Positions 56,707 through 64,000 of a DNA stretch of 64,000 bases are shown here, in pieces. Position numbers and translations under genes: made by a program. The stretch is from Lichenihabitans psoromatis (lineage in GTDB: Bacteria; Pseudomonadota; Alphaproteobacteria; Rhizobiales; Beijerinckiaceae), in NCBI RefSeq assembly GCF_004323635.1, contig NZ_CP036516.1, positions 1-64,000 on the forward strand, given 5' to 3'. The notes below the pieces were generated by a model. That model was not told where the DNA came from, did no database searches, and was given only the letters and a program-made list of their open reading frames with translations. How positions within the stretch are numbered: position 1 is the stretch's first letter; every line of letters starts with the position of its first letter.

Positions 56707-57746
56707 GCGAAGGTCATGGAGAGCTGCTGGCCAATGTTGGGGATTGGCAAGCCCCGGTCGTTCCGCATCTGGATCATGTGGAGGCGATCCTGCGCGTCCC
56801 GGACGTGAACGTTGATAAAGCTTCCCTCGAACGCCACGTCGCTGATCCGGACCTCTACAGCGTTGTCGCCTTCGGCGTCGGGACAGAGCCGAACATTCTC
56901 GGGGCGCACGTACAGCCTGACGGCCGATCCGACAGAAACGTCGGATCCGACCCTGGCCAGGAACGCACCTGCTGACGTGGAAATGCGCCCGTAGCCGTTC
57001 TGGACATCGACGAGTTGGCCGTCGATGTGGTTGTTCTCGCCGACGAAGGAGGCTACGAAGCCATTTGCCGGCTGATTGTAGATCTCCGCCGGCGTACCCA
57101 CCTGTTGCAGCACACCAGCTGACATGACGGCAACTCGGTCCGACATCGCCAGCGCCTCACCCTGATCGTGTGTGATGTAGATGAAGGTCAAGTTGGTTTT
57201 CTTCTGGATCGCGCGAAGTTCGCTACGCATGTGTTGCCTGAGCTTGAGGTCGAGCGCCGACAAGGGCTCGTCGAGCAGCATGACCTTGGGCTCCACGGCC
57301 AGGGCGCGAGCGATCGCAACGCGCTGTTTCTGACCGCCCGACAACTGGCCGACGCGCTTATCGCCTGACCCGCTGAGGTCGACGGTTCGGAGAAGGGACT
57401 CGGCTCGCTCTCGACGTTCCCCCTTGGGAACACCTCGGACCTCCAGTCCGAAGGCGATGTTCTCCGCGACCGACATCAACGGGAACAAGGCAAGGTTCTG
57501 AAAGATGAGCGCAGTCGGCCGCCTGTTCGGCCCGATGCCGAGCATGCTCTTGCCTCCGATCCTTATCTCTCCAGCCGTTGGGTCGATGAAGCCTGAAATT
57601 ATACGCAAGATGGTGGTCTTGCCGCACCCGGACGGCCCGAGGAAGGAGAAGAACTCCCCTGCCCGGATGGTGACGTCGACGTTGTCGACCGCTTTGAAGG
57701 CGCCGAATTCGACAGTCACGCTGCTGAGTTGGACATCTTCGCTCAT
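56673..57746 (-). CDS. Spermidine/putrescine-type ABC ATPase (PotA-like)
   Basis: The protein has 357 residues. Walker A is LGPSGCGKTTILR, signature LSGGQKQR, Walker B VMLLDEPLSALD and switch His in YITHDQGEALAMSDR. A C-terminal TOBE domain (RLYVRPENVRL) follows, as in PotA/FbpC proteins. It energises the two permeases with which it overlaps. The system belongs to the clade importing polyamines, opines and betaine-like cations. Confidence 0.93.
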   Translation of the reverse strand: MSEDVQLSSVTVEFGAFKAVDNVDVTIRAGEFFSFLGPSGCGKTTILRIISGFIDPTAGEIRIGGKSMLGIGPNRRPTALIFQNLALFPLMSVAENIAFGLEVRGVPKGERRERAESLLRTVDLSGSGDKRVGQLSGGQKQRVAIARALAVEPKVMLLDEPLSALDLKLRQHMRSELRAIQKKTNLTFIYITHDQGEALAMSDRVAVMSAGVLQQVGTPAEIYNQPANGFVASFVGENNHIDGQLVDVQNGYGRISTSAGAFLARVGSDVSVGSAVRLYVRPENVRLCPDAEGDNAVEVRISDVAFEGSFINVHVRDAQDRLHMIQMRNDRGLPIPNIGQQLSMTFACDSAVVLSHA

Positions 57747-57759
57747 CGCGCATCCTAAC

Positions 57760-57777
57760 GGATCGGGTTGCCGATCC
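57760..57777 (-). terminator. Small hairpin between binding protein and ATPase genes
   Basis: GGATCGG-GTTG-CCGATCC forms a 7-bp stem in the 133-bp gap. It may lower expression of downstream transporter genes relative to the binding protein, a common arrangement. There is no T-run. Confidence 0.4.
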
Positions 57778-57879
57778 TCCGCCGCTGAGGATGGCCGCAG
57801 CTTATGCCGGGTTCAGCCGCAGGTCCGGCAGCGGTTCAGCTCCGTCACTGCCTTCACAGGCCGTGACCGCCGGACCTCC

Positions 57880-59028
57880 TCAGGCGGCCTTGTACTTGTC
57901 GACGTACTCGCCGCGCAGCTTCAGGAACCAGGAGTCCTGCGCGGGCAGCCACCAGATCTTGTTCAGCGCATCGCCGGGATAGGCCGCCTTGTAGAAGGCG
58001 GCGACCTTCGGATCGAGCAGGTCCGCCGCGCCTTTGCCGGTCGGATTGGCCGAGAACGCCGTCGCGTTCAGGGCTGAGCCCTGGGCCGTCGAAACGAAGT
58101 TGGCGAACGCCGTCGCCTGCTCGACGTTGGTCGCGTTCTTCATGAGGAAGTAGCCCTGCATCCAGCCGAATGCCCCCTCCCTGGGCGCGACATAGGCGAA
58201 GGGAAGACCCTCCTTGCCGAGATTGTAGCCCGTCGAGTCCCAGCACAGGCCCAGGGTGCACCCGTTATCGCGAAAAGCGGACTGCGCATCGTTCTCGCCG
58301 GTCCAGAACTGAACGATATTAGGCTTGGCCGCGACGGCCGCGGCCAGCACCAGATCCCATGCCTGCCGCATCGTGGCCTCGTCCTTGAAACTATCCAGGA
58401 ACGGCTTCGGGAGCTTACCTTGCTGCTCGAGAACGCGCCCCATCGACATCAATGCCAAATGGGCGAGGACCGTGACCTTGCCCTTGAACTTGGGGTCGAA
58501 CAGCGAGGCGAGCGTCGTTTCGGGGTACTCCATGGGAGCGTCGACGGTCGAATGGATGAGGGCCTCTGTGCCCCAGACGCTCGGGAGATAGTAGCGCTTG
58601 CCGCCGATCGTGGCTGCGTCGCCGACTGCGCCGGACACGAACGCGGGATCGTAGTTGTCGAGCTTAACCTTCGTCATGTCCCAGGGCTGCACGAGGCCGT
58701 TCGACACCCAGGCCGGCAAATGATCGATGGACGGTTCGGCGAAGTCGATGCCGCCGGTCTGCAACGCGACCTTGCACCGCGCATACATCGTGTCCTGGTC
58801 GGGCTGGTCGAGCAGGTTGACCTTGATGCCGGTCTGCTTGGTGAATGCCGCGAACAGGTCATCATACTTATAACCTGACCAGCCCATGAAGTTAACCTCG
58901 CCCGACGAGGCCCGCGCCTTCGCCGATATTATTGCGGGCGCGGCGAGGCCCCCAATGGCCGCGACGGCTGACTTCATCACCGATCGACGGTTCAGCCATC
59001 CCAACTTTAAATCATCAAGCATCGACAA
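57880..59028 (-). CDS. Spermidine/putrescine-type ABC substrate-binding protein (PotD-like)
   Basis: This periplasmic receptor (SBP_bac_8/PotD) has 382 residues. The N-terminus has a twin-arginine signal (LNRRSVMKSAVAAIGGLAAP), so it is probably exported folded by Tat. The body has NFMGWSGYKYDDLF near the start, QDTMYARCKVALQTGGIDFA and WTGENDAQSAFRDNGCTLGL. Aromatic residues in the binding region would suit a cationic or betaine ligand. It is first of the importer operon and divergent from the IclR-led operon, so both may serve the same substrate. Confidence 0.92.
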   Translation of the reverse strand: MSMLDDLKLGWLNRRSVMKSAVAAIGGLAAPAIISAKARASSGEVNFMGWSGYKYDDLFAAFTKQTGIKVNLLDQPDQDTMYARCKVALQTGGIDFAEPSIDHLPAWVSNGLVQPWDMTKVKLDNYDPAFVSGAVGDAATIGGKRYYLPSVWGTEALIHSTVDAPMEYPETTLASLFDPKFKGKVTVLAHLALMSMGRVLEQQGKLPKPFLDSFKDEATMRQAWDLVLAAAVAAKPNIVQFWTGENDAQSAFRDNGCTLGLCWDSTGYNLGKEGLPFAYVAPREGAFGWMQGYFLMKNATNVEQATAFANFVSTAQGSALNATAFSANPTGKGAADLLDPKVAAFYKAAYPGDALNKIWWLPAQDSWFLKLRGEYVDKYKAA

Positions 59029-59514
59029 CTCCCATCATGATTGCCTCGGGACGGCTGACTACGGTCCATCGGTTCAGCCTCGGTGCCACACGCAGCGGCG
59101 CCGGATTTATCCCCGATCGCTCCGCCGATGCGCGACACCTCACCCGACTACGCAAAAACTTCCGTCTGGTGGTAATCAACACCAATTGGTGGTAGCAAGT
59201 CAACCGCATTGCTGCGGTCATATCTCAGCTTCAAATCAGGCCGCATACACGTCTCTGCCTGAAAAATTCTCGTCCCTTCTGGCGCATTGCAGTCTTAGTA
59301 GCATCTGCTTGACAGACAGCGTCACAGCGGCGGAATATAGTCCCGCAGGATGGCAGTCGAGCTTGGCATTGCCCTGGGGTAGCTTGGGTCATTGAGATTT
59401 GGACGGCCGCACGGTCGTCGGGCTGGACCGCGAGCCTCCTACGTCGGTCCGACGAGGATTGATCACGCGGAGCCGAAAAGGCCGTCGCGGGAGTCGCAGG
59501 CGCGGGGATTTTTG
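59029..59514. other. Divergent regulatory region between importer and IclR operon
   Basis: About 490 bases without a gene. An in-frame extension of the IclR gene to 59392 has no ribosome-binding site and shadow-like composition. The region holds the dyads described at 59180-59218. Confidence 0.5.
59180..59218. promoter_or_regulatory. Candidate IclR operators
   Basis: CACCAATTGGTG (59180-59191) is a perfect 12-bp palindrome, and ACCGCA-TTGC-TGCGGT (59203-59218) a perfect 6-bp inverted repeat, 25 bp apart centre to centre. Both lie in the spacer between the importer operon and the IclR gene, suited to control of both directions. Confidence 0.55.
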
Positions 59515-60288
59515 ATGTCGGAAGTAGACGCTTCCAGTGACGAAATGGAACCGAAGGCGCAGGACCGCACGACGGTTCGTGCCGTGGAGAGGGCGTTCGA
59601 GTTGCTGGGCTGCTTCAGTGGGGATCAAAGAACTATGACGTTGAGCGAGGCGGCGCGTGCGGTCAGCCTCCCGTTGAGCACCGTTTCTCGTCTGCTCGGC
59701 ACGCTGGAGTCGAGCGACTTCGTCCGCCGGCTCTCGGACGGGCGCTACGTGCCCGGTGGTCGATTACTCAAGGTCGGCGTCCTGGCCCTCCATGGCCTCG
59801 ACCTTTACGACATGTCTGCACCTTACCTCGAGCAACTCGCGGATCAGACAGGCGAAACCGCCAACCTTGGTATCCCGACTGCGGACGACCAGGTCCTCTA
59901 CATCAGGCAGTCGCTCAGCAAGCATTCCATCAGACACGCCGCCTGGATCGGTCGGTCCGTGCCGATCGAGGGGACGGCCATCGGCGCCGCGATTAGCGGC
60001 CGCTTCGGGCGAAATGGGGTGAGCCTTGCACGGGTCACCCTCGAGCCGGACGTCACTGCTCTTGCTGCGCCCATCTTCGGAGCGGACGACCTCATCGTGG
60101 GGGCCTTGAGCGTCACGGGCCCGAGCTATCGGATGGATGACGCCTTGATCGATCGCGCCAAAATTGCGCTACTACAAGCAGTGCACTCGCTTTCATTGTC
60201 CCTTGGAGCTTCGGAGGCCAAGCCGAGCGACGGCCGACGGCGCGTCCAGTCGAAAATCGAACTGCCAACTATCGAGGGCCTGACATGA
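59515..60288 (+). CDS. IclR family transcriptional regulator
   Basis: The protein has 257 residues from the ATG at 59515. A winged helix-turn-helix (VRAVERAFELLGCF, MTLSEAARAVSLPLSTVSRLLGTLESSDFV) is followed by the IclR effector domain (LEQLADQTGETANLGIPTADDQVLYI, AIGAAISGRFG). IclR proteins usually repress a catabolic operon until a pathway intermediate binds. Its stop overlaps the DUF917 ATG (ATGA), so it is the first gene of the operon it probably controls. Confidence 0.92.
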   Translation: MSEVDASSDEMEPKAQDRTTVRAVERAFELLGCFSGDQRTMTLSEAARAVSLPLSTVSRLLGTLESSDFVRRLSDGRYVPGGRLLKVGVLALHGLDLYDMSAPYLEQLADQTGETANLGIPTADDQVLYIRQSLSKHSIRHAAWIGRSVPIEGTAIGAAISGRFGRNGVSLARVTLEPDVTALAAPIFGADDLIVGALSVTGPSYRMDDALIDRAKIALLQAVHSLSLSLGASEAKPSDGRRRVQSKIELPTIEGLT

Positions 60289-61382
60289 GGCGCAATTTGA
60301 CGCGAGTCGACGTGAAGCCCGCGATGATCGGCGGGCTGCTCCTGTCGGCGGGTGGGAGCGGGGTCGAGCGGTCGCTCGAGCGACACGACCTGGCCGCCGA
60401 CGTAGCCTTGGGGCTCGGCCCAGTCGCTTTCGTGTCACTCGACGAGCTGCCCCAGGACGGCATCATTCTCGCTTCCACTTCAGTCGGGGCACCCGGCCAT
60501 GCTCAGCCGGAACTCGTCCTGCGGGACCATGTCGACGCCGCACAGGCTGTGATCGCGAGAATGGGCGCAAAGCCGTGCGGGATCATCTGCGGGCACGTAC
60601 CCGGCTTCAATGCTTGGCTTGTCGCCGCCGCCCTCGGCATCCCGTTGGTGGATGCCGCAGCAAACGGCCGAGGACATCCGACCGTCAAGATGGGTGGGAT
60701 GGGCCTCGCCTCCCGACCAGAGGTCTCCATCGTGCAGGCCGCTAAGTGCGGCTACGCCGAATCTGGCACTCGGCTTGCGATCGTAGCGGAGGGCAACCTC
60801 ATCCGCACCTCCCAGGTGATGCGTCACGCCGCGATCGTGGGCGGCGGTCTGGTTGCCTCGGCGCGTGGCCCGTACTCGGTCGGGTTCGTGGCAAAGAACG
60901 GTGCTGTGGGGGCGATCTCATATCAGATGGACCTCGGCCGGGCGATGCTGGCGAAGGAGCCGGGTTACGCCCGCGTCGCCGCTGCTGCCAAGTTCATGGG
61001 TGGCGAAACCCTCATCACCGGGACAGTCACCGAGAACTCGGTTGGGTACCGTGACGGCTTCGACGTCGGTCGACTCGTCGTCTCAGACGAGACGTCGCAG
61101 CTGACGATCGGCGTCTTCAACGAGTTCATGACGGCGGATCAGGACGACAAGCGGGTCGCGACGTTCCCGGACATGATCGGATCCCTCGACCCCACCTCGG
61201 GCGATCCGATCGCGATCGCCCAACTCCACCCTGGCTCGGTGGTGTCGATCGTGGCCGCTCACCACACCGGGTTCCCACTCGGGAAAGGAGCGCTCGACCC
61301 CGCGCTCTTTGTCGAGGTGGAGGAAGCTCTAGGCCTCGACATCCGTTCCTACCTGCCGGCCGCAACAGCGTTGAAGCCATGA
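60285..61382 (+). CDS. DUF917-family protein (hydantoinase-associated)
   Basis: The protein has 365 residues. It shows the DUF917 patterns: IGGLLLSAGGSG near the start, DGIILASTSVGAPGHAQPE, CGHVPGFNAWLVAAALGIPLVDA and GRGHPTVKMGG. Relatives are annotated as hydantoinase/oxoprolinase-like and are often near hydantoinases or amidohydrolases; biochemical roles are poorly known. Overlap by ATGA with IclR and with the glutathione S-transferase gene shows tight coupling. Here it may act on a (thio)hydantoin ring before the carbamoyl hydrolase. The function is inferred from context. Confidence 0.72.
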   Translation: MRRNLTRVDVKPAMIGGLLLSAGGSGVERSLERHDLAADVALGLGPVAFVSLDELPQDGIILASTSVGAPGHAQPELVLRDHVDAAQAVIARMGAKPCGIICGHVPGFNAWLVAAALGIPLVDAAANGRGHPTVKMGGMGLASRPEVSIVQAAKCGYAESGTRLAIVAEGNLIRTSQVMRHAAIVGGGLVASARGPYSVGFVAKNGAVGAISYQMDLGRAMLAKEPGYARVAAAAKFMGGETLITGTVTENSVGYRDGFDVGRLVVSDETSQLTIGVFNEFMTADQDDKRVATFPDMIGSLDPTSGDPIAIAQLHPGSVVSIVAAHHTGFPLGKGALDPALFVEVEEALGLDIRSYLPAATALKP

Positions 61383-61990
61383 TCAGACTTCATGACAGTA
61401 AACTCTCCGGCAACTCCTGGAAGATCCGGTTGTGCCTACGGCACCTCGGCATCCCGTTTGAGAGGGTCACCCTCAATCTCGCCGAAGGCGCGCACAAAGC
61501 CGACTCATTCACTGGCCGGAACCGCTTCAAGCGCGTGCCAGTCCTCGAGTTGGAGGATGGCCGAAATCTCGCGGAGTCGAATGCCATCCTGCTGTATCTC
61601 ACGGAAGGGACATCGCTCTTGCCGGCGGATGCGGTCGAACGCGCGAAGGTGGTGGCCTGGCTGTTCTACGAGCAAGCCGACCTGATGCGCTTCCTCGCTT
61701 TCCCACGCTTTTACGCGAACACGGGGCAGAGCGAGGCCTTCGCCGATGTGATTGCGCACTACCGGTCCCTGGGCGAAGCAGGGCTCGATGTCATCGAGCA
61801 CGCATTGGAAGGGGCACCTTGGCTAAACGGCGATCTCCCGAGCGTTGCCGATTTCTCGGTGTATCCATACATTCGGCTCAGCCCAGAGGGCGGCTACGCG
61901 CTTGCGGGCAGGCCTGCCATCAACAATTGGATGGCTCACTTCGAGGCACTGCCCGGCTTCGAGCCGATCGTACCGGCTCCCCGACATTGA
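61379..61990 (+). CDS. Glutathione S-transferase family protein
   Basis: The protein has 203 residues. An N-terminal thioredoxin-like domain (LHDSKLSGNSWKIRLCLRHLGIPFE, then FKRVPVLELEDGRNLAESNAILLYL) with Ser9/Ser13 as candidate catalytic serine, and a helical C-terminal domain (GAPWLNGDLPSVADFSVYPYI). It is the right length. It is coupled on both sides (ATGA, TTGA) inside a catabolic operon, which suggests a glutathione-dependent step such as sulfur removal or isomerisation rather than general detoxification. Confidence 0.9.
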   Translation: MIRLHDSKLSGNSWKIRLCLRHLGIPFERVTLNLAEGAHKADSFTGRNRFKRVPVLELEDGRNLAESNAILLYLTEGTSLLPADAVERAKVVAWLFYEQADLMRFLAFPRFYANTGQSEAFADVIAHYRSLGEAGLDVIEHALEGAPWLNGDLPSVADFSVYPYIRLSPEGGYALAGRPAINNWMAHFEALPGFEPIVPAPRH

Positions 61991-63363
61991 CCGATCAGCC
62001 GGAAGACACGTCGAGACGATCCAACAGCGGCCGCGGAAACAGGCACGTCAATGCGGATCGTCTATGGCGAGACGTGATGGGGCTCGGGGCAATCACGGAT
62101 CCCGGCCGGCCCTACACGCGGCGATGTTTCACTGATCGGTTTCTCGACGGGCGCCGCTGGCTCGCTGGGCGGTTCGCGGAAGCGGGCCTGGAGGTCCACC
62201 TCGATGCCGCCGCCAACATGATCGGACGGTTGGAGGGCAACGAGCACGGGCTGCCGGTCCTGGCCATAGGCTCGCACTCGGATACCGTGCCCAGCGGAGG
62301 TCGCTTCGACGGTTGCCTGGGCATACTCGCCGGCCTCGAGGCCGTTCGCACGCTGCGCGACCGCGGCATTCGCCTTCGGCATGGAATCGAGATCATCGAC
62401 TTTCTAAGCGAGGAGCCGAGCGACTACGGCCTCTCGTGCATCGGTAGCCGCGCCATGTCCGGGTGCCTCGAGTCAGGGATGATGGCCTTCGCGAACCGGG
62501 GTGGCGAGTCCCTGCAAGCGGCGATGCGGCGCATGGGCGCCGACGGCTCGCCGCACGAGGCGCCCCCGCGCGAGGACATTGCGGCTTTCTTGGAGTTGCA
62601 CATCGAGCAGGGACGCATCCTGGAGACCTCATCAACAGACATCGGCGTGGTGACCGGGATTGTCGGCATTTTGCGCCTCGAGATCGTCTTCCTTGGCACG
62701 GCCGACCATGCTGGGACAACTCCGTTCGACCTTCGCGGCGATGCTCTGGTCGCAGCCGCACGGACCGTCATGGAGGTGCGGCGAATCGGACAGCGCTTCG
62801 CGTCCGCCGAAGACGGCTACTTTATCGCGACGACGGGATGCTTCGATGTCGAACCGAACGCCGCTAACGTCGTGCCCGGACGGGTTCGGCTCATCGTCGA
62901 GGCGCGAGCGGAGGCGAGGCAGCATATGGACGCCTTCCGCGACGAGCTCGACGCCGCCACTCTTGAAGCGGCGGCCGCCGCCAACGTTGGGCGCGAGGTC
63001 TACGGTCAAATATCGCGATCGGAGCCGGTGCGCCTGTCGCCGCCCCTGCAAAGGCATCTTTCTAAGGCTGCCAACGTGCTTGGGCTCTCGTCGGTGGCGA
63101 TGGCGAGCGGCGCAGGTCACGACGCGGCGTTCGTCGCCCGCATCGCCCCCAGCGCCATGATCTTCGTGCCGAGCCGGATGGGTCGCAGTCATTCCCCGGA
63201 CGAATGGACGGAAAAGGACCAGTGCGCCGATGGCGCGGCCGTGCTGCTCCAAGCGCTACTGCAGATCGATTGCGATAACGCCTTCGGCGACCATGCGTCG
63301 CGATCCGCTTCGGCTAACCCCGAGAGGCCCGCCGCGATGCGCGGCAAAGGAGTGGACCTGTGA
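61987..63363 (+). CDS. N-carbamoyl-L-amino-acid hydrolase/allantoate amidohydrolase family (M20)
   Basis: The protein has about 458 residues from a TTG that overlaps the previous stop (TTGA). It is a binuclear-metal amidase with SHSDTVPSGGRFDGCLG, the acidic pair EEPSDYGL (most have EEGSRFG), LELHIEQGRILE, ADHAGTTPFDLRGDAL and SGAGHDAAF, and ends SRMGRSHSPDEW. It cleaves N-carbamoyl amino acids to amino acid, ammonia and carbon dioxide. Next to a urocanase-like gene, N-carbamoyl-glutamate is the natural candidate. The last ~40 residues are an unusual polar tail. Confidence 0.9.
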   Translation: MTDQPEDTSRRSNSGRGNRHVNADRLWRDVMGLGAITDPGRPYTRRCFTDRFLDGRRWLAGRFAEAGLEVHLDAAANMIGRLEGNEHGLPVLAIGSHSDTVPSGGRFDGCLGILAGLEAVRTLRDRGIRLRHGIEIIDFLSEEPSDYGLSCIGSRAMSGCLESGMMAFANRGGESLQAAMRRMGADGSPHEAPPREDIAAFLELHIEQGRILETSSTDIGVVTGIVGILRLEIVFLGTADHAGTTPFDLRGDALVAAARTVMEVRRIGQRFASAEDGYFIATTGCFDVEPNAANVVPGRVRLIVEARAEARQHMDAFRDELDAATLEAAAAANVGREVYGQISRSEPVRLSPPLQRHLSKAANVLGLSSVAMASGAGHDAAFVARIAPSAMIFVPSRMGRSHSPDEWTEKDQCADGAAVLLQALLQIDCDNAFGDHASRSASANPERPAAMRGKGVDL

Positions 63364-64000
63364 TGGATCGTCAGATAGTTGCGGCCCGTGGAAGCGATCT
63401 TCGCTGCAAGGGATGGCGTCAGGAAACGATCCTGCGCCTGCTCGAAAATAATTTAGAAAATGCGGAGAACCCGGCCGACCTCGTCGTCTACATGTCCTGG
63501 GCCAAGGCCGCGCGTGACTGGAACGGTTATGATCAAGCCGTCAGAGCCCTGCAATCGCTCGAGGAGCACCAGACCCTCGTTATGCAATCCGGCAGGCCCG
63601 TCGGCCTGTTCCCCTCGCAGGGGAGCACGCCGCTTGTATTAATGGCCAACGGCAACGTCGTGGGCGGATGGGCCGGAGACGACGATTTCCGCGCCCTGGA
63701 ACGCAAGGGCCTGACCATCATGCCCGGCATGACAGCGGCGGCTTGGCAATACATCGGCAGCCAAGGCATTCTGCAGGGCACCTACGAAACGTTCATGACC
63801 GCGGGACGGATGCATTTTGGCGGTTCGCTCGCCGGCCGACTGATCGTGACGGCGGGCTGCGGCGGCATGAGTGGCGCCCAGCCACTTGCCGGTCAGTTGG
63901 CCGGCGCGGCTACGCTCGTGGTCGAAGTCGACGAGCGGCGCATCAAGCGTCGCGTCGACACAGGCTACTGCCAGCGCCTGACGCATGATCTGGACGAGGC
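63363..64000 (+). CDS. Urocanate-hydratase-like protein, divergent (3' partial)
   Basis: 212 codons are visible of a family normally ~555 long. Conserved blocks: LRCKGWRQETILRLLENNLE, VMQSGRPVGLF, YIGSQGILQGTYETF, HFGGSLAGRLIVTAG and EVDERRIKRRVDTGY. Several positions differ from standard HutU: FPSQGSTPLVLMANGN instead of FRTHEDAPRVLIANSN, GCGGMSGAQ for GLGGMGGAQ, and MPGMTAAAWQ for YGQMTAGSWI. It thus looks like a paralogue acting on a urocanate analogue, such as thiourocanate. It overlaps the hydrolase stop by one base. Confidence 0.85.
   Translation, partial: MDRQIVAARGSDLRCKGWRQETILRLLENNLENAENPADLVVYMSWAKAARDWNGYDQAVRALQSLEEHQTLVMQSGRPVGLFPSQGSTPLVLMANGNVVGGWAGDDDFRALERKGLTIMPGMTAAAWQYIGSQGILQGTYETFMTAGRMHFGGSLAGRLIVTAGCGGMSGAQPLAGQLAGAATLVVEVDERRIKRRVDTGYCQRLTHDLDE

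Noticed and set aside
63363..64000. Calling the last gene hutU
   Set aside because: Several normally invariant HutU blocks are changed and no other hut gene is visible in this window, so the housekeeping symbol is not justified.

Overview
This is a GC-rich, tightly packed window with many ATGA, GTGA and TTGA stop/start overlaps. The gene content (several ABC uptake systems, a GcvT/MetF/FolD/PurU one-carbon set, IS3, IS21 and IS630 elements, TetR/LysR/IclR regulators) suggests an alphaproteobacterium of the Hyphomicrobiales, possibly Methylobacterium-like. That placement is an inference; no rRNA or marker gene is present. The whole window looks accessory: catabolic operons on both flanks and a decayed mobile island in the middle.

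Left flank (1-17.5 kb). The window opens inside a nucleoside/sugar-type ABC importer (ATPase plus two permeases), followed by a ring-hydroxylating-oxygenase-like protein that keeps the mononuclear iron motif but has no Rieske domain. Two regulator/enzyme pairs follow: peroxiredoxin with TetR, and LysR with a short-chain dehydrogenase (SDR). A second LysR faces a catabolic operon: an 802-residue dimethylglycine-dehydrogenase-like flavoprotein, an aldehyde dehydrogenase, a class III aminotransferase, a carboxymuconolactone-decarboxylase-like protein and a complete polar-amino-acid ABC importer ending in a GC-rich hairpin.

Middle (17.5-43 kb). This is a mosaic of mobile elements and broken genes. 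It has an IS21 element with a 6-bp target duplication and an amber codon in istA; an ExeA-like ATPase with a nonsense codon; an IS3-family element (called IS-A here) next to an IS630 remnant and a beheaded sugar-binding protein; and a second IS-A copy fused in frame to another IS3-family element (IS-B) that carries a textbook -1 frameshift heptamer. A 487-bp segment (end of the amino-acid-binding protein gene plus its hairpin) recurs 16.6 kb away. Between the IS copies lie regulator/oxidoreductase pairs (TetR, HxlR with SDR/MDR enzymes), a strawberry-notch helicase remnant, and a decayed three-gene cell-envelope module (lipoprotein, DUF2272 plus lysozyme-like enzyme, membrane protein) containing a perfect 48-bp palindrome. 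The island fades out through a truncated quinone reductase, a flavin monooxygenase and a deletion junction joining a deacetylase to an ABC permease.

Right flank (43-64 kb). PurU, FolD and a polar-amino-acid ABC importer form one minus-strand operon beside a GcvT/DmdA-type methyltransferase. MetF, a D-2-hydroxyacid FAD dehydrogenase and an aromatic aminotransferase run the other way. Together these could oxidise a tetrahydrofolate (THF)-bound methyl group to formate. A spermidine/putrescine-type ABC importer and a divergent IclR-led operon follow (IclR, DUF917, glutathione S-transferase, N-carbamoyl-amino-acid hydrolase, divergent urocanase cut by the window end). That gene set fits hydration of an imidazole acrylate, hydantoin opening and carbamoyl-glutamate hydrolysis, perhaps for ergothioneine or another N-methylated histidine derivative. 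This is the most promising candidate pathway in the window and is testable from the sequence just beyond base 64000.
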